From the NCBI RefSeq assembly GCF_002272015.1, contig NZ_NPBY01000061.1:38050-102049 (forward strand): a stretch of DNA of 64,000 bases, written 5' to 3'. The notes under the pieces are model-generated. The model was not told the origin of the DNA and made no database searches. It worked only from the letters and a program-made list of their open reading frames with translations. The translations under genes were made by a program, and so were the position numbers. The stretch is from Paenibacillus campinasensis. Its GTDB lineage: Bacteria > Bacillota > Bacilli > Paenibacillales > Paenibacillaceae. The stretch's first letter is position 1, and each line of letters starts with the position of its first letter. Shown piece by piece: positions 8,039-14,048 of this stretch.

Positions 8039-9553
8039 ATGTCATCATTTGGAGCGAAGGGATTGACCAATAAAGGGAGAGTGTTGCAGGCCAAAGCGCA
8101 GGCAGGAACTCAACTAAAGTATACAAAGTATGTTCTCGGTGATGCGCAGCTCGGCGGGCAGTCGATTGCGACATTGAACGGAGTAATCAGCCCCAAAAAG
8201 ACTGTCGAAGTAACTCGGTTGAAGATGACCCCGCCGAATCAGGCGACCGTAGGCTTCGTCCTATCTAATCAGGATGTAACGACCGGGTTTTATTTTCGAG
8301 AGTTAGGGCTGTACGCCTTGGATCCGGACGAAGGAGAAATCTTATACTGGTATGCTAATGCTGGTGATACTGCTGATTACATTCCTCCGACAAACACAGG
8401 GGACGTAATAAGCAAGACCGTTGACATGTTGGTTTACGTGGGGACGGCCTCGAATGTCACGTTAACGATTGATCAAAATCTGGCGTATGTGACTCATGAC
8501 GAATTGGCCGCTGCATTGGAAGGGCTTGATCCGGACATTCCGGAGGCGTCACTGACACATCCGGGCGTTGTCCAGCTATCCAATGCCACGTATGGGACTC
8601 GGGAAAATGTGGCCGCGACCGAGAAAGCAGTAAAGGCGGCTTATGACCGGGGGAGCGCCGGAGTTACGGCAGCTGCTACCGCACAGACTCGGGCGGACTC
8701 CGCTTTTACCGAGGCGACCGCGGCAAAGCAGCTTGGAGTTGAGCAGAAAACGAATGTGGTTGCCGCGCTCAACTCCATCGGTGTAACGGCATCCACAAAC
8801 GATACCTGGGCGCAACTGGTTGCGAAGATGGCAGGGGTCATCCGGGCCACAGGCAACGCCACGGCAGCGGACCTGTTGAGCGGCCGCACAGCTTCCAATG
8901 CCAGCGGTCCGTTTACGGGCACCATGCCAAACCGTGGCGCTGTCTCTCAGACGATCACCACGCAAAACGGCTCGTACACTGTCCCGGCGGGTTATCATAA
9001 CGGATCGGGCGTGATCCGGGCTGCGTTTTCTAATTTGACGGCTGGTAATATCCGATCAGGTGTTAATGTTGGTGGGGTTGTGGGGACGCTACAATCAATA
9101 GTTCCCAATACAGGTAAATTTAACATCGGTGAATCGGGTGGAAGTCAAGCCGGTACCTATGACACCTTGATGTATACGATCCCTGAAGGGGTTAATATGT
9201 ACACGATGTCAACTCGGGATGACTGGTACTGCACTCTGCAAAATTATTATATGAGGTTTCAAATAATCCTTAAGGATTCGAACAACGTAGAACTTCAAGC
9301 TCTAGATGTAAACCCTAATATACAAACAGTTAATGTACATTATTCTTTAAGTCCGTTAATGATCTACTATCCTACACGAAATATTATGATATCAGCTACA
9401 GCTGATCAAAGTTCGCGTATCAGTAATAGAGATACCTTTCCAGCAAATTTCAACTTGGCTGGCCCGGTACGGATTATAATGCGCATCATAAATGAAGGGT
9501 ATAGCGGCGCCTATAACTACAGTCGATGCAACAAAAATTTCTACCATGTGTAA
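8039..9553 (+). CDS. Tail fibre protein (gpH-like, receptor-binding)
   Basis: The 504-residue protein starts with the phage tail-collar fibre N-terminal domain (FGAKGLTNKGRVLQAKAQAGTQ; TGFYFRELGLYALDPDEGEILYWYANAGDTADYIP), which attaches to the baseplate. Around residues 174-207 it has the fibre repeat LTHPGVVQLSNATYGTRENVAATEKAVKAAYD. Residues 280-360 form a PFTGTMPNRG...YTVPAGYHNGSG...GVVGTL module common in Firmicute phage fibres. The last 150 residues (from about 9110) are rich in aromatic residues and Asn and are encoded by more AT-rich DNA. That portion probably contacts the host receptor and looks recently exchanged. Confidence 0.88.
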   Translation: MSSFGAKGLTNKGRVLQAKAQAGTQLKYTKYVLGDAQLGGQSIATLNGVISPKKTVEVTRLKMTPPNQATVGFVLSNQDVTTGFYFRELGLYALDPDEGEILYWYANAGDTADYIPPTNTGDVISKTVDMLVYVGTASNVTLTIDQNLAYVTHDELAAALEGLDPDIPEASLTHPGVVQLSNATYGTRENVAATEKAVKAAYDRGSAGVTAAATAQTRADSAFTEATAAKQLGVEQKTNVVAALNSIGVTASTNDTWAQLVAKMAGVIRATGNATAADLLSGRTASNASGPFTGTMPNRGAVSQTITTQNGSYTVPAGYHNGSGVIRAAFSNLTAGNIRSGVNVGGVVGTLQSIVPNTGKFNIGESGGSQAGTYDTLMYTIPEGVNMYTMSTRDDWYCTLQNYYMRFQIILKDSNNVELQALDVNPNIQTVNVHYSLSPLMIYYPTRNIMISATADQSSRISNRDTFPANFNLAGPVRIIMRIINEGYSGAYNYSRCNKNFYHV

Positions 9554-9565
9554 GGAGGGAAACGC

Positions 9566-9937
9566 ATGTACGTAATGTATAACGAAGAATCTCCCAAGAT
9601 CGGGGATGTCCAGGTGATCATGTCTCAGGTGAGGCCTGAGCAGGAGGTGCCTAACATCATCCATACTGATGCCGAGTTGTCAGAACCGTTAGCTATCCCC
9701 GGTATGGTGGCTGATCTAAAGATCAATTTGGAAGAAGGCACTTTTTTTTACGACTACCACGCAATAGATACCTTGGAGTCCAGGGTATCAGCATTGCAGC
9801 AAGAAAATGCAGAATTGAATCAAACCATTGGAAATCTCATCTTGGAGAGCGCCAACGATAAGGCGACAATATCCTCCCTTGAGGACACCGTGGGCAGCCT
9901 TCTGCTGGAAGTCGCCACCCTGAAGGGAGGTGAATAG
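9566..9937 (+). CDS. Fibre-associated coiled-coil protein, hypothetical
   Basis: The 123-residue product follows the fibre gene behind AAGGAGGG. The first 70 residues are beta-rich (PKIGDVQVIMSQVRPEQEVPNII). The last 50 form a heptad-repeat coiled coil (LESRVSALQQENAELNQTIGNLI). Genes at this position in PBSX-like phages encode small fibre assembly or tail-tip accessories, often followed by xkdX, as here. A fibre chaperone or trimerisation role is a reasonable inference, but the family is not recognised. Confidence 0.65.
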   Translation: MYVMYNEESPKIGDVQVIMSQVRPEQEVPNIIHTDAELSEPLAIPGMVADLKINLEEGTFFYDYHAIDTLESRVSALQQENAELNQTIGNLILESANDKATISSLEDTVGSLLLEVATLKGGE

Positions 9938-9941
9938 GCAG

Positions 9942-10082
9942 ATGTGGTATCCGATCATCAAACGATATTATGATAATCAGCATCCGTTGTACGACAACCA
10001 GAGTCTCAAGACGTTTGTAGTGGCTAAGATGATCACGGCCGATGAATACCAGCAGATCACCGGAATTGAGTATGTAGCATAA
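9942..10082 (+). CDS. xkdX: XkdX family protein
   Basis: A 46-residue ORF behind GGGAGG. MWYPIIKRYYD, then SLKTFVVAKMITADEYQQITG and the final YVA match the XkdX family: a W near the N-terminus, an IKxYYD block, and an IT..EY..ITG..Y ending. XkdX proteins are tiny, widespread in Bacillus and Paenibacillus prophages, and always placed between fibre and lysis genes; the function is unknown. Confidence 0.88.
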   Translation: MWYPIIKRYYDNQHPLYDNQSLKTFVVAKMITADEYQQITGIEYVA

Positions 10083-10085
10083 CAG

Positions 10086-10103
10086 CGCCGCAAGGCGTAT
10101 TTT
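10086..10103 (+). terminator. Small intrinsic terminator after xkdX
   Basis: CGCC and GGCG pair around a GCAA tetraloop and are followed by TATTTTTT. The stem is short but GC-only with a stable loop. It would end or attenuate the tail transcript before the lysis genes. Confidence 0.5.
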
Positions 10104-10156
10104 TTATGCCCTGGGAGTGGTCTGGGGCTATATGTTTGTCATGGGAGGGGAGAAGG

Positions 10157-10405
10157 ATGGACGGTGTACAATCAGAAATGCTTCAGCGGATAACCAGAGT
10201 TGAGACGAAGGTAGTAAGCATGGACGAGAAATTAGACAGAGCAATACGTGCTAACGAGACTGCTGTAGAAGCACTGCAATCTGCAAAGTCGGCTCACCAT
10301 AGACTGGACAAAATCGAAGATGCTCAAAAGTGGCTCTGGCGTACATTTGCCGGAGCTTTTATTTTGGCTGCTGCCGCCTTTATCATTGCTGGCGGACTCA
10401 AATAA
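10157..10405 (+). CDS. xhlA: XhlA-like hemolysin / lysis accessory
   Basis: ATG 10157 with GGGAGGGGAGAAGG just upstream is preferred to earlier in-frame starts. The 82 residues comprise an amphipathic coiled coil (MLQRITRVETKVVSMDEKLDRAI) and one C-terminal membrane segment (LWRTFAGAFILAAAAFIIAGGL). This is the XhlA pattern of the Bacillus PBSX lysis cassette, where XhlA helps the holin and endolysin to lyse cells. A holin and an endolysin gene follow directly. Confidence 0.88.
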   Translation: MDGVQSEMLQRITRVETKVVSMDEKLDRAIRANETAVEALQSAKSAHHRLDKIEDAQKWLWRTFAGAFILAAAAFIIAGGLK

Positions 10406-10426
10406 TGACAGGGAGGATGATTTTAA

Positions 10427-10696
10427 ATGGAATGGAACATGATCTTTGAACTGATTGACCCTCGGTTGCTCATCGTAGTCGCTGCATGCTGGGTGCTGGG
10501 GTATATATTCAAGCAGACGCCACGCGTGCCGGATTGGAGCATTGTGTATATTGTCCTGATCATTGCTGTTTGGCTCACCATTGGGCTGCTTGGCTGGTCG
10601 GTGGAGACATTGATCCAGGGCATTCTTGCAGGGGCCTTTGCTGTATTTGGTCACCAAGCTGTGAAGCAGGCCAAGAAATCAGGTGATGCACAATGA
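10427..10696 (+). CDS. Phage holin
   Basis: The 89-residue protein has three predicted membrane segments (about residues 14-30, 38-57 and 61-77) and a charged C-terminus (KQAKKSGDAQ). Holins make the lesions that let the endolysin reach the wall at the end of the lytic cycle. Its place between xhlA and the endolysin gene, with a four-base ATGA overlap to the latter, supports the call. It resembles Firmicute holins with the VPDWSIVYI...LIQGILAGAFAVFGHQ pattern. Confidence 0.85.
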   Translation: MEWNMIFELIDPRLLIVVAACWVLGYIFKQTPRVPDWSIVYIVLIIAVWLTIGLLGWSVETLIQGILAGAFAVFGHQAVKQAKKSGDAQ

Positions 10697-11301
10697 GCCG
10701 TAAAATATCACAATCCGGGCTTAGTCTTATCAAGTCCTTCGAGGGCTGTCGGTTAACGGCGTACAAGCCGGTGCCAACGGAGAAATATTGGACGATTGGC
10801 TGGGGTCATCATGGGCCCGATGTAAAGCAGGGAATGACCATCACACAGGCCGAGGCTGATGCCTTGCTGGTGAGAGATCTTGCAAAGTTTGAGGCACACG
10901 TCAATGACCCAGCAAACGTGCCGGTTACGGCCAAATTGAATCAAAACCAATTTGACGCACTAGTGTCGTTTTGTTATAACTGCGGCCCCGGCAACCTCAA
11001 GAAATTATGTGAGGGCAGGACTATCGAACAAATCGCCCAAAACATCACGGCATACAACAAAGCCGGAGGAAAGATTCTTAACGGATTGGTACGCCGCCGG
11101 GAGGCTGAATTGGCGCTATTTAACAAGAAGGAGGGGAAGTTGGTGGCGCAAGAAAGAGATATCAACGTTGTTAGCTCATGGGCTGCGCCGGCGTGGGAAG
11201 CAGCCACAAAGCTAGGGTATTTCGATGGGACGCGTCCAGGCGCACCGATTACCCGTGAAGAAATGGCTATTGTCATTATGCGGTTGGTAAATAAGAAATA
11301 A
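10693..11301 (+). CDS. Endolysin, GH24 lysozyme with C-terminal SLH-like segment
   Basis: Residues 1-145 form a GH24 (T4/lambda-type) lysozyme that cleaves peptidoglycan: catalytic Glu17 in SFEGCRLTAY and the YWTIGWGHHG motif with Thr34. The Asp of the classical triad is replaced by a PVPTEK stretch, as in several Firmicute members. Asn-rich NQNQFDALVSFCYNCGPG is also typical. Residues about 155-202 (VSSWAAPAWEAATKLGYFDGTRPGAPITREEMAIVIMRL) resemble one S-layer-homology repeat, which would bind secondary wall polymer. No signal peptide is seen, so export would depend on the holin. Confidence 0.9.
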   Translation: MSRKISQSGLSLIKSFEGCRLTAYKPVPTEKYWTIGWGHHGPDVKQGMTITQAEADALLVRDLAKFEAHVNDPANVPVTAKLNQNQFDALVSFCYNCGPGNLKKLCEGRTIEQIAQNITAYNKAGGKILNGLVRRREAELALFNKKEGKLVAQERDINVVSSWAAPAWEAATKLGYFDGTRPGAPITREEMAIVIMRLVNKK

Positions 11302-11303
11302 TC

Positions 11304-11340
11304 AAAAGACCCTGCTGGCTATTCGCTGGCAGGGTCTTTT
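11304..11340 (+). terminator. Intrinsic terminator after the lysis genes
   Basis: AAAAGACCCTGC (11304-11315) pairs perfectly with GCAGGGTCTTTT (11329-11340) and is followed by more T. The A-run on the other flank would let it also work on the minus strand, where it lies at the end of the gene at 11319-11534. A near copy stands at 11607-11643. Confidence 0.9.
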
Positions 11341-11534
11341 TTGTTTATCTTGAGCAGCCGATTTGCTCGCACAATATCCTCGACAGGTATCCAAATGACG
11401 CTATCAGGCCGTCTTAATTTCACCAGGCTTTTTGTACAGGACTCCGGTATGCCTTGTAATATTTCGCCATTCATTAAGCGGATCATAACAGGTCCCTTTG
11501 AACGTACCGCCGCTCTTACCTCTTTCTCCCACAC
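11319..11534 (-). CDS. Small beta-rich (Sm/WYL-like) hypothetical protein
   Basis: A GTG start (11534) with GGGGGAGGG nine bases upstream gives 71 residues. VMIRLMNGEILQGIPESC, then SLVKLRRPDSVIWIPVEDIVRANRLL suggests a small barrel of the kind seen in Sm- or WYL-like domains, but no family is recognised. The final codons run into the terminator hairpin, so the gene ends at the same hairpin as the lysis operon. It is flanked by two nearly identical hairpins and could be the last gene of the minus-strand unit starting at 12,008. Confidence 0.6.
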   Translation of the reverse strand: MWEKEVRAAVRSKGPVMIRLMNGEILQGIPESCTKSLVKLRRPDSVIWIPVEDIVRANRLLKINKKDPASE

Positions 11535-11606
11535 TGTTCAACCCTCCCCCTAATCAATTTGTATATTCAACAAGTTCAATCTTTTCCCTTCTAAAGCGGC
11601 CTGAAA

Positions 11607-11643
11607 AAAAGACCCTACCGGCTAATTGCTGGCAGGGTCTTAA
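11607..11643 (-). terminator. Intrinsic terminator for the small-peptide unit (minus strand)
   Basis: Read on the minus strand, AAGACCCTGCC... pairs with ...GGTAGGGTCTT and is followed by seven T. Stem arms are 11634-11641 and 11609-11616 with further partial pairing inside. It sits immediately after the 32-residue peptide gene. The element is a near duplicate of the hairpin at 11304-11340. Confidence 0.75.
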
Positions 11644-11654
11644 CTGCTGCGGGA

Positions 11655-11753
11655 TTACCATTTCGCTATTAGTATCCCTAACGTCACCAAGCTGATCACG
11701 ATTGATGTTGCGCTTAATACCATTGTAACTTTGTACATTCTGGCAAGATTCAT
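11655..11753 (-). CDS. 32-residue membrane peptide
   Basis: ATG 11753 follows AAAGGAG at good spacing. The product MNLARMYKVTMV... is almost wholly one membrane segment (residues 9-30, VTMVLSATSIVISLVTLGIL) ending IAKW. Size and layout (short charged N-terminus, single helix, basic or aromatic end) recall holin-like toxins of TxpA/BsrG type, but sequence identity to any of them is not claimed. It is the second gene downstream of the operator-controlled promoter at 12003-12031 and is followed by a terminator. Confidence 0.62.
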   Translation of the reverse strand: MNLARMYKVTMVLSATSIVISLVTLGILIAKW

Positions 11754-11819
11754 ATCTTCAGCTCCTTTGTGATATAATTAAGGAGAGAAGAACAACGCCT
11801 TAGATTTCACCAACCCTTC

Positions 11820-11842
11820 CGGAAGCCCCTTGCGGGGCTCCG
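11820..11842 (-). other. Hairpin between the two peptide genes
   Basis: CGGA-GCCCC and GGGGCTCCG pair around TTGC with one bulged A. No T-run follows on the minus strand, so it is a weak terminator at best; it could attenuate or protect the mRNA between the 39- and 32-residue peptide genes. Confidence 0.5.
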
Positions 11843-11857
11843 ATCAGGGTCGTCTGA

Positions 11858-11977
11858 TTAGTCAACCAGAGCGGTGATGAGGTTGATGATTGAACCGGCT
11901 AAGCCGATGGTGGCACCCATTAGCATGAGCCTTGCGATTCTTTCATCTCGTTGTTCTTCTTTCCTTGTTTTTCGCAT
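11858..11977 (-). CDS. 39-residue small membrane peptide
   Basis: ATG 11977 is preceded by a near-perfect AAAGGAGGTGG at optimal distance, the best ribosome binding site of the region. The product begins with a strongly charged stretch (MRKTRKEEQRDERIAR) followed by one hydrophobic helix (residues 17-38, LMLMGATIGLAGSIINLITALV). It begins only 26 bases after a consensus sigma-A promoter whose spacer holds a repressor palindrome, so when derepressed it should be made strongly. Function unknown; toxin, exclusion or lysis-timing roles are possible. Confidence 0.65.
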   Translation of the reverse strand: MRKTRKEEQRDERIARLMLMGATIGLAGSIINLITALVD

Positions 11978-12002
11978 CTTGTCCACCTCCTTTCTATAAT
12001 TA

Positions 12003-12031
12003 ATTATACAACGAAATTCGTTGAATGTCAA
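12003..12031 (-). promoter_or_regulatory. Consensus sigma-A promoter of the peptide unit
   Basis: On the minus strand TTGACA (12031-12026) and TATAAT (12008-12003) are both perfect consensus hexamers separated by exactly 17 bases. Transcription would start near 11,996 and read the 39-residue peptide first. The 17-base spacer contains the perfect palindrome at 12009-12023. Confidence 0.88.
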
Positions 12032-12043
12032 CGAAAAACGTTG
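12009..12043. promoter_or_regulatory. Paired repressor operators
   Basis: Two 15-base palindromes share the half-site CAACG/CGTTG: CAACGAAATTCGTTG (12009-12023, perfect) and CAACGAAAAACGTTG (12029-12043). Their centres are 20 bases apart, two helical turns, which suits cooperative binding on one DNA face. The first fills the spacer of the leftward promoter; the second overlaps its -35 and the -35 of the rightward promoter. The likely ligand is the small HTH protein encoded at 12089-12310. Confidence 0.82.
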
Positions 12044-12069
12044 AATTATTTTTATGGAAAGTGTATAGT
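12041..12069 (+). promoter_or_regulatory. Rightward promoter of the small repressor gene
   Basis: TTGAAT (12041-12046) and TATAGT (12064-12069) are 17 bases apart, just upstream of the HTH gene at 12089. The -35 hexamer overlaps the second palindrome, so the repressor could regulate its own synthesis. Confidence 0.7.
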
Positions 12070-12088
12070 ATCTTTGAGGTGATAAAGC

Positions 12089-12310
12089 ATGCTAAGGCTT
12101 AAAATTAAGGAGTTGCGCGAAGAGAAAGGTATCAGTGTTCGCCAGCTTAGTGAGGATACGGCGATACGATGGAACACCCTGAACGATATGGAGAAAGGGA
12201 AAGCAAAGCACTGGCCTCCTGAGCACTTGAACACCCTGATGCAGTATTTTGGATTGACGGATGTTGCTGCATTGATCGAATATGTACCCGAACAGGCCAC
12301 CGAGGCATAA
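12089..12310 (+). CDS. Small XRE-family transcriptional repressor
   Basis: The 73-residue protein is little more than one helix-turn-helix domain: LKIKELREEKGISVRQLSEDTAIRWNTLNDMEKGKAK, where residues 17-36 form the HTH. It starts at ATG 12089 behind TTGAGGTG. It is transcribed divergently from two tiny membrane peptide genes with paired palindromic operators between them, the architecture of a self-contained switch. It is separate from the main prophage repressor at 15085-16002 and lacks the peptidase domain that would make it SOS-cleavable. The role as repressor of the peptide promoter is inferred from layout. Confidence 0.85.
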   Translation: MLRLKIKELREEKGISVRQLSEDTAIRWNTLNDMEKGKAKHWPPEHLNTLMQYFGLTDVAALIEYVPEQATEA

Positions 12311-12330
12311 TGCCCGGTGGCTTATTTTTA
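12296..12330 (+). terminator. Intrinsic terminator after the small repressor gene
   Basis: GGCCACCGAGGCA pairs with TGCCCGGTGGC across the stop codon, followed by TTATTTTTA. It closes the one-gene rightward transcript. Confidence 0.75.
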
Positions 12331-12332
12331 CA

Positions 12333-12362
12333 TTGATAAAAGAACGGTTGTTCGCATATAAT
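12333..12362 (+). promoter_or_regulatory. Promoter with an embedded LexA-box-like palindrome
   Basis: TTGATA (12333-12338) and TATAAT (12357-12362) are 18 bases apart and precede the WYL-like gene. Between them GAACGGTTGTTC (12342-12353) fits the GAAC-N4-GTTC core of the Bacillus LexA (DinR) box, with a CG end on one side. One of the preferred inner purines is missing, so this is a candidate rather than a certain SOS box. Confidence 0.6.
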
Positions 12363-12394
12363 ACAAACAAACGTTCCTAAATAGGAGGCGGACA

Positions 12395-12601
12395 ATGATG
12401 GAAAAGTACATCGGGAATGTAATTGAAATCATTTACGTGGATCGCAAAGGGAAGATTACTCAACGCAAAATTAGGCTGCAGGGTATCAGAAATAAATTGA
12501 TTCGTGCGACTTGTCTCAAGTCCAACCAGCCTCGGGTTTTCCGAATGGATAACATCTTATCCTGGGGCCCTGCAAAAGGAGCTGGGATGAATGCTTCCTG
12601 A
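12395..12601 (+). CDS. Stand-alone WYL-like domain protein
   Basis: The 68 residues follow the WYL pattern almost throughout: VIEIIYVDRKGKITQRKIRLQGI...LIRATCLKSNQPRVFRMDNILSW, matching the usual IxYxxxxGxxTxRxIxP...AxCxxRxxxRxFxLdrI. WYL domains bind single-stranded DNA or nucleotides and sense damage in bacterial regulators; most sit next to an HTH, but this one is alone. GGAGG precedes the ATG pair at 12395/12398. Its promoter carries a LexA-box-like site. The gene is followed directly by a winged-helix-like gene, so the two may work as a split regulator. Confidence 0.72.
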   Translation: MMEKYIGNVIEIIYVDRKGKITQRKIRLQGIRNKLIRATCLKSNQPRVFRMDNILSWGPAKGAGMNAS

Positions 12602-12863
12602 CTCAGAGCGTAAATTACTTCGGATTTTGATCAATTACCCTAGTCCAGTCCATGCAAGCCGAATGCCTGACTTCAAACGATTAGAGACGATGACCGGACG
12701 GAGGCGGCCTGATATTGTGAGAGGGCTAGAGTACCTTGAGGCTGAGGGATATATCATCTGGCCGGATAAGTCCACGACAGAGGGAATCCAGATCATTAAG
12801 AGCGAGGTCCTCGAAAAGTCTCCACCAAGGCAAAATAATACTGATTATTGGACGAATTATTAA
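12591..12863 (+). CDS. Winged-helix-like small protein
   Basis: The 90-residue protein overlaps the end of the WYL-like gene by 11 bases. LLRILINYPSPVHASRM, then RRRPDIVRGLEYLEAEGYIIWPDKSTTEGIQII looks like a MarR/phage-type winged helix with a beta wing. It has no recognised family. Together with the upstream WYL-like protein it could make up a two-chain transcription regulator. A terminator follows immediately. Confidence 0.65.
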   Translation: MLPDSERKLLRILINYPSPVHASRMPDFKRLETMTGRRRPDIVRGLEYLEAEGYIIWPDKSTTEGIQIIKSEVLEKSPPRQNNTDYWTNY

Positions 12864-12894
12864 AGCCTGCCGGGTGTCATGCCTGGCAGGCTTT
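12862..12894 (+). terminator. Intrinsic terminator
   Basis: AAAGCCTGCC (12862-12871) pairs with GGCAGGCTTT (12885-12894), followed by AATTT. It closes the WYL-like operon and lies 19 bases before the convergent lipoprotein gene, which it could also serve. Confidence 0.82.
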
Positions 12895-12912
12895 AATTTC
12901 TAGGAGTTCGAT

Positions 12913-13491
12913 TTATAATCCAAACTTTTCTTTAAGACTATAATATAGGCTCGCAGCTTCATCTTTATTATCATCTTTGATTTTTCCAGCGAGTTCTTCA
13001 AACTGTGCTTGATCTTCTTGAGATAGTAGAAATGAATTGCTTTCAATAAGTTTGGCAATATCATATCGATTCTCCAATGATATCGCTGTTTCAGCTTCGA
13101 CATACAGCTGAGCGGCTTCAAGTGAGAGAGCGGCGAACTTATCATTTTCTTCGTTTTTATCAACATCCGAAGAAGTGTTAGGATCGATGTATTCCCCACC
13201 TAATTCCGCATATACTGATCGAATTTTTTCTAAATCTCCTTGATCCATCAGGTCTGCTAACTCAAGAAATCGTTCTTTATCTTCACCCTCTGCATTTTTT
13301 CTAATATTTTCTGATGATGACTTCGCTTCATCTTCTTTTCCTAGCGCAGCCATCCGGATATAAAACTCTGCCTCTTTTAACAACACCAACCGATTTTTAT
13401 CCTCTGATTCGTTCCGCGCAATACCACCACCGCAAGCCGTTACAGTTAAAAAAATGAGTAAAAGCAAAATAAGAGTTCCTGTTTTCTTCAC
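12913..13491 (-). CDS. Lipoprotein, probable lysogenic cargo
   Basis: From GTG 13491 the product is 192 residues: a basic start, a hydrophobic core (LILLLLIFL) and the lipobox TVTAC with Cys20 as the lipidated residue. The earlier GTG at 13506 has no ribosome binding site. The mature part is acidic and helical (KEAEFYIRMAALGKEDEAK; LEAAQLYVEAETAISLENRYDIAKLIESNS), probably on the outer membrane face. It is transcribed against its neighbours and its DNA is AT-richer than flanking genes, as expected of a moron gene expressed from the lysogen. Function unknown. Confidence 0.75.
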   Translation of the reverse strand: MKKTGTLILLLLIFLTVTACGGGIARNESEDKNRLVLLKEAEFYIRMAALGKEDEAKSSSENIRKNAEGEDKERFLELADLMDQGDLEKIRSVYAELGGEYIDPNTSSDVDKNEENDKFAALSLEAAQLYVEAETAISLENRYDIAKLIESNSFLLSQEDQAQFEELAGKIKDDNKDEAASLYYSLKEKFGL

Positions 13492-13649
13492 GTACTCACC
13501 CCACACACGTTATTAACTAAAGTTTAACAGATAGCGGATATGAAGTTTAGTCCCAAAAATCCGCTGCAACTACGTCAAAACCGTGTCCACAAAGCGTTGA
13601 TATAACCGGCCAGCGCGGGTTTTGCCGGAACCCTAGCTCTGCACGAAAG

Positions 13650-13877
13650 CGAGTGTGCGGAAAGCAGGAACGGTGAGAGCAAAGCTAATTCGGATGCCCG
13701 CCTGTGGATCCTGCTGGCGCTGCAACAGATCGTCCTCGGGAAGGAGATGCAGCGTCGAGGGACTTATTGGACCGAGCGGGCCTGGCGAATATCGACGATC
13801 TGCCGGCGAGGGAACGGCCGCCATATATCGTGCTGGCGATCATGAGGTGGCGCTGCTGAGAAAAGGAAAAGGACATT
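13650..13877 (+). pseudogene. Decayed coding remnant upstream of the relaxation gene
   Basis: No frame is open with a credible start, but protein-like segments pass between frames: LALQQIVLG, then GDAASRDLLDRAGLANIDDLPA one frame over, then GEGTAAIYRAGDHEVALLRKG in the third. Joined, they read like the C-terminal part of one protein with two or more frameshifts. The partner of replication-relaxation proteins in Firmicute elements is usually an FtsK/SpoIIIE-type translocase, and this may be what is left of it; that identity is a guess. The 140 bases before it (13507-13649) hold nothing I recognise. Confidence 0.4.
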
Positions 13878-14048
13878 ATGGACGGCATTGAAGAGATCAG
13901 TGCATCTGAGCGCTGGGTGTATTTTGTGGACCTACCGAAGGCAAAGACACTCCTCGAGCCCTACAAGCTCTCAGAGGTGCCAGCAGCGGTCCAGAATGAG
14001 CCGAAAATTCCGGAGGATGACGATAAGATCGAGATAGGAGTGTTATGA
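13878..14048 (+). CDS. Small acidic hypothetical protein (possible C-terminal fragment)
   Basis: ATG 13878 behind AAAAGG gives 56 residues (MDGIEEISASERW... to DDDKIEIGVL). The stop overlaps the start of the replication-relaxation gene (ATGA), so it is probably translated with it. The segment VYFVDLPKAKTLLEPYKL looks like the tail of a larger protein, so this may be the surviving end of the decayed gene directly upstream. Confidence 0.5.
   Translation: MDGIEEISASERWVYFVDLPKAKTLLEPYKLSEVPAAVQNEPKIPEDDDKIEIGVL

Noticed and set aside
8600..9553. Diversity-generating retroelement acting on the tail fibre
   Set aside because: No reverse transcriptase, template repeat or adenine-biased variable repeat was found near the fibre gene.
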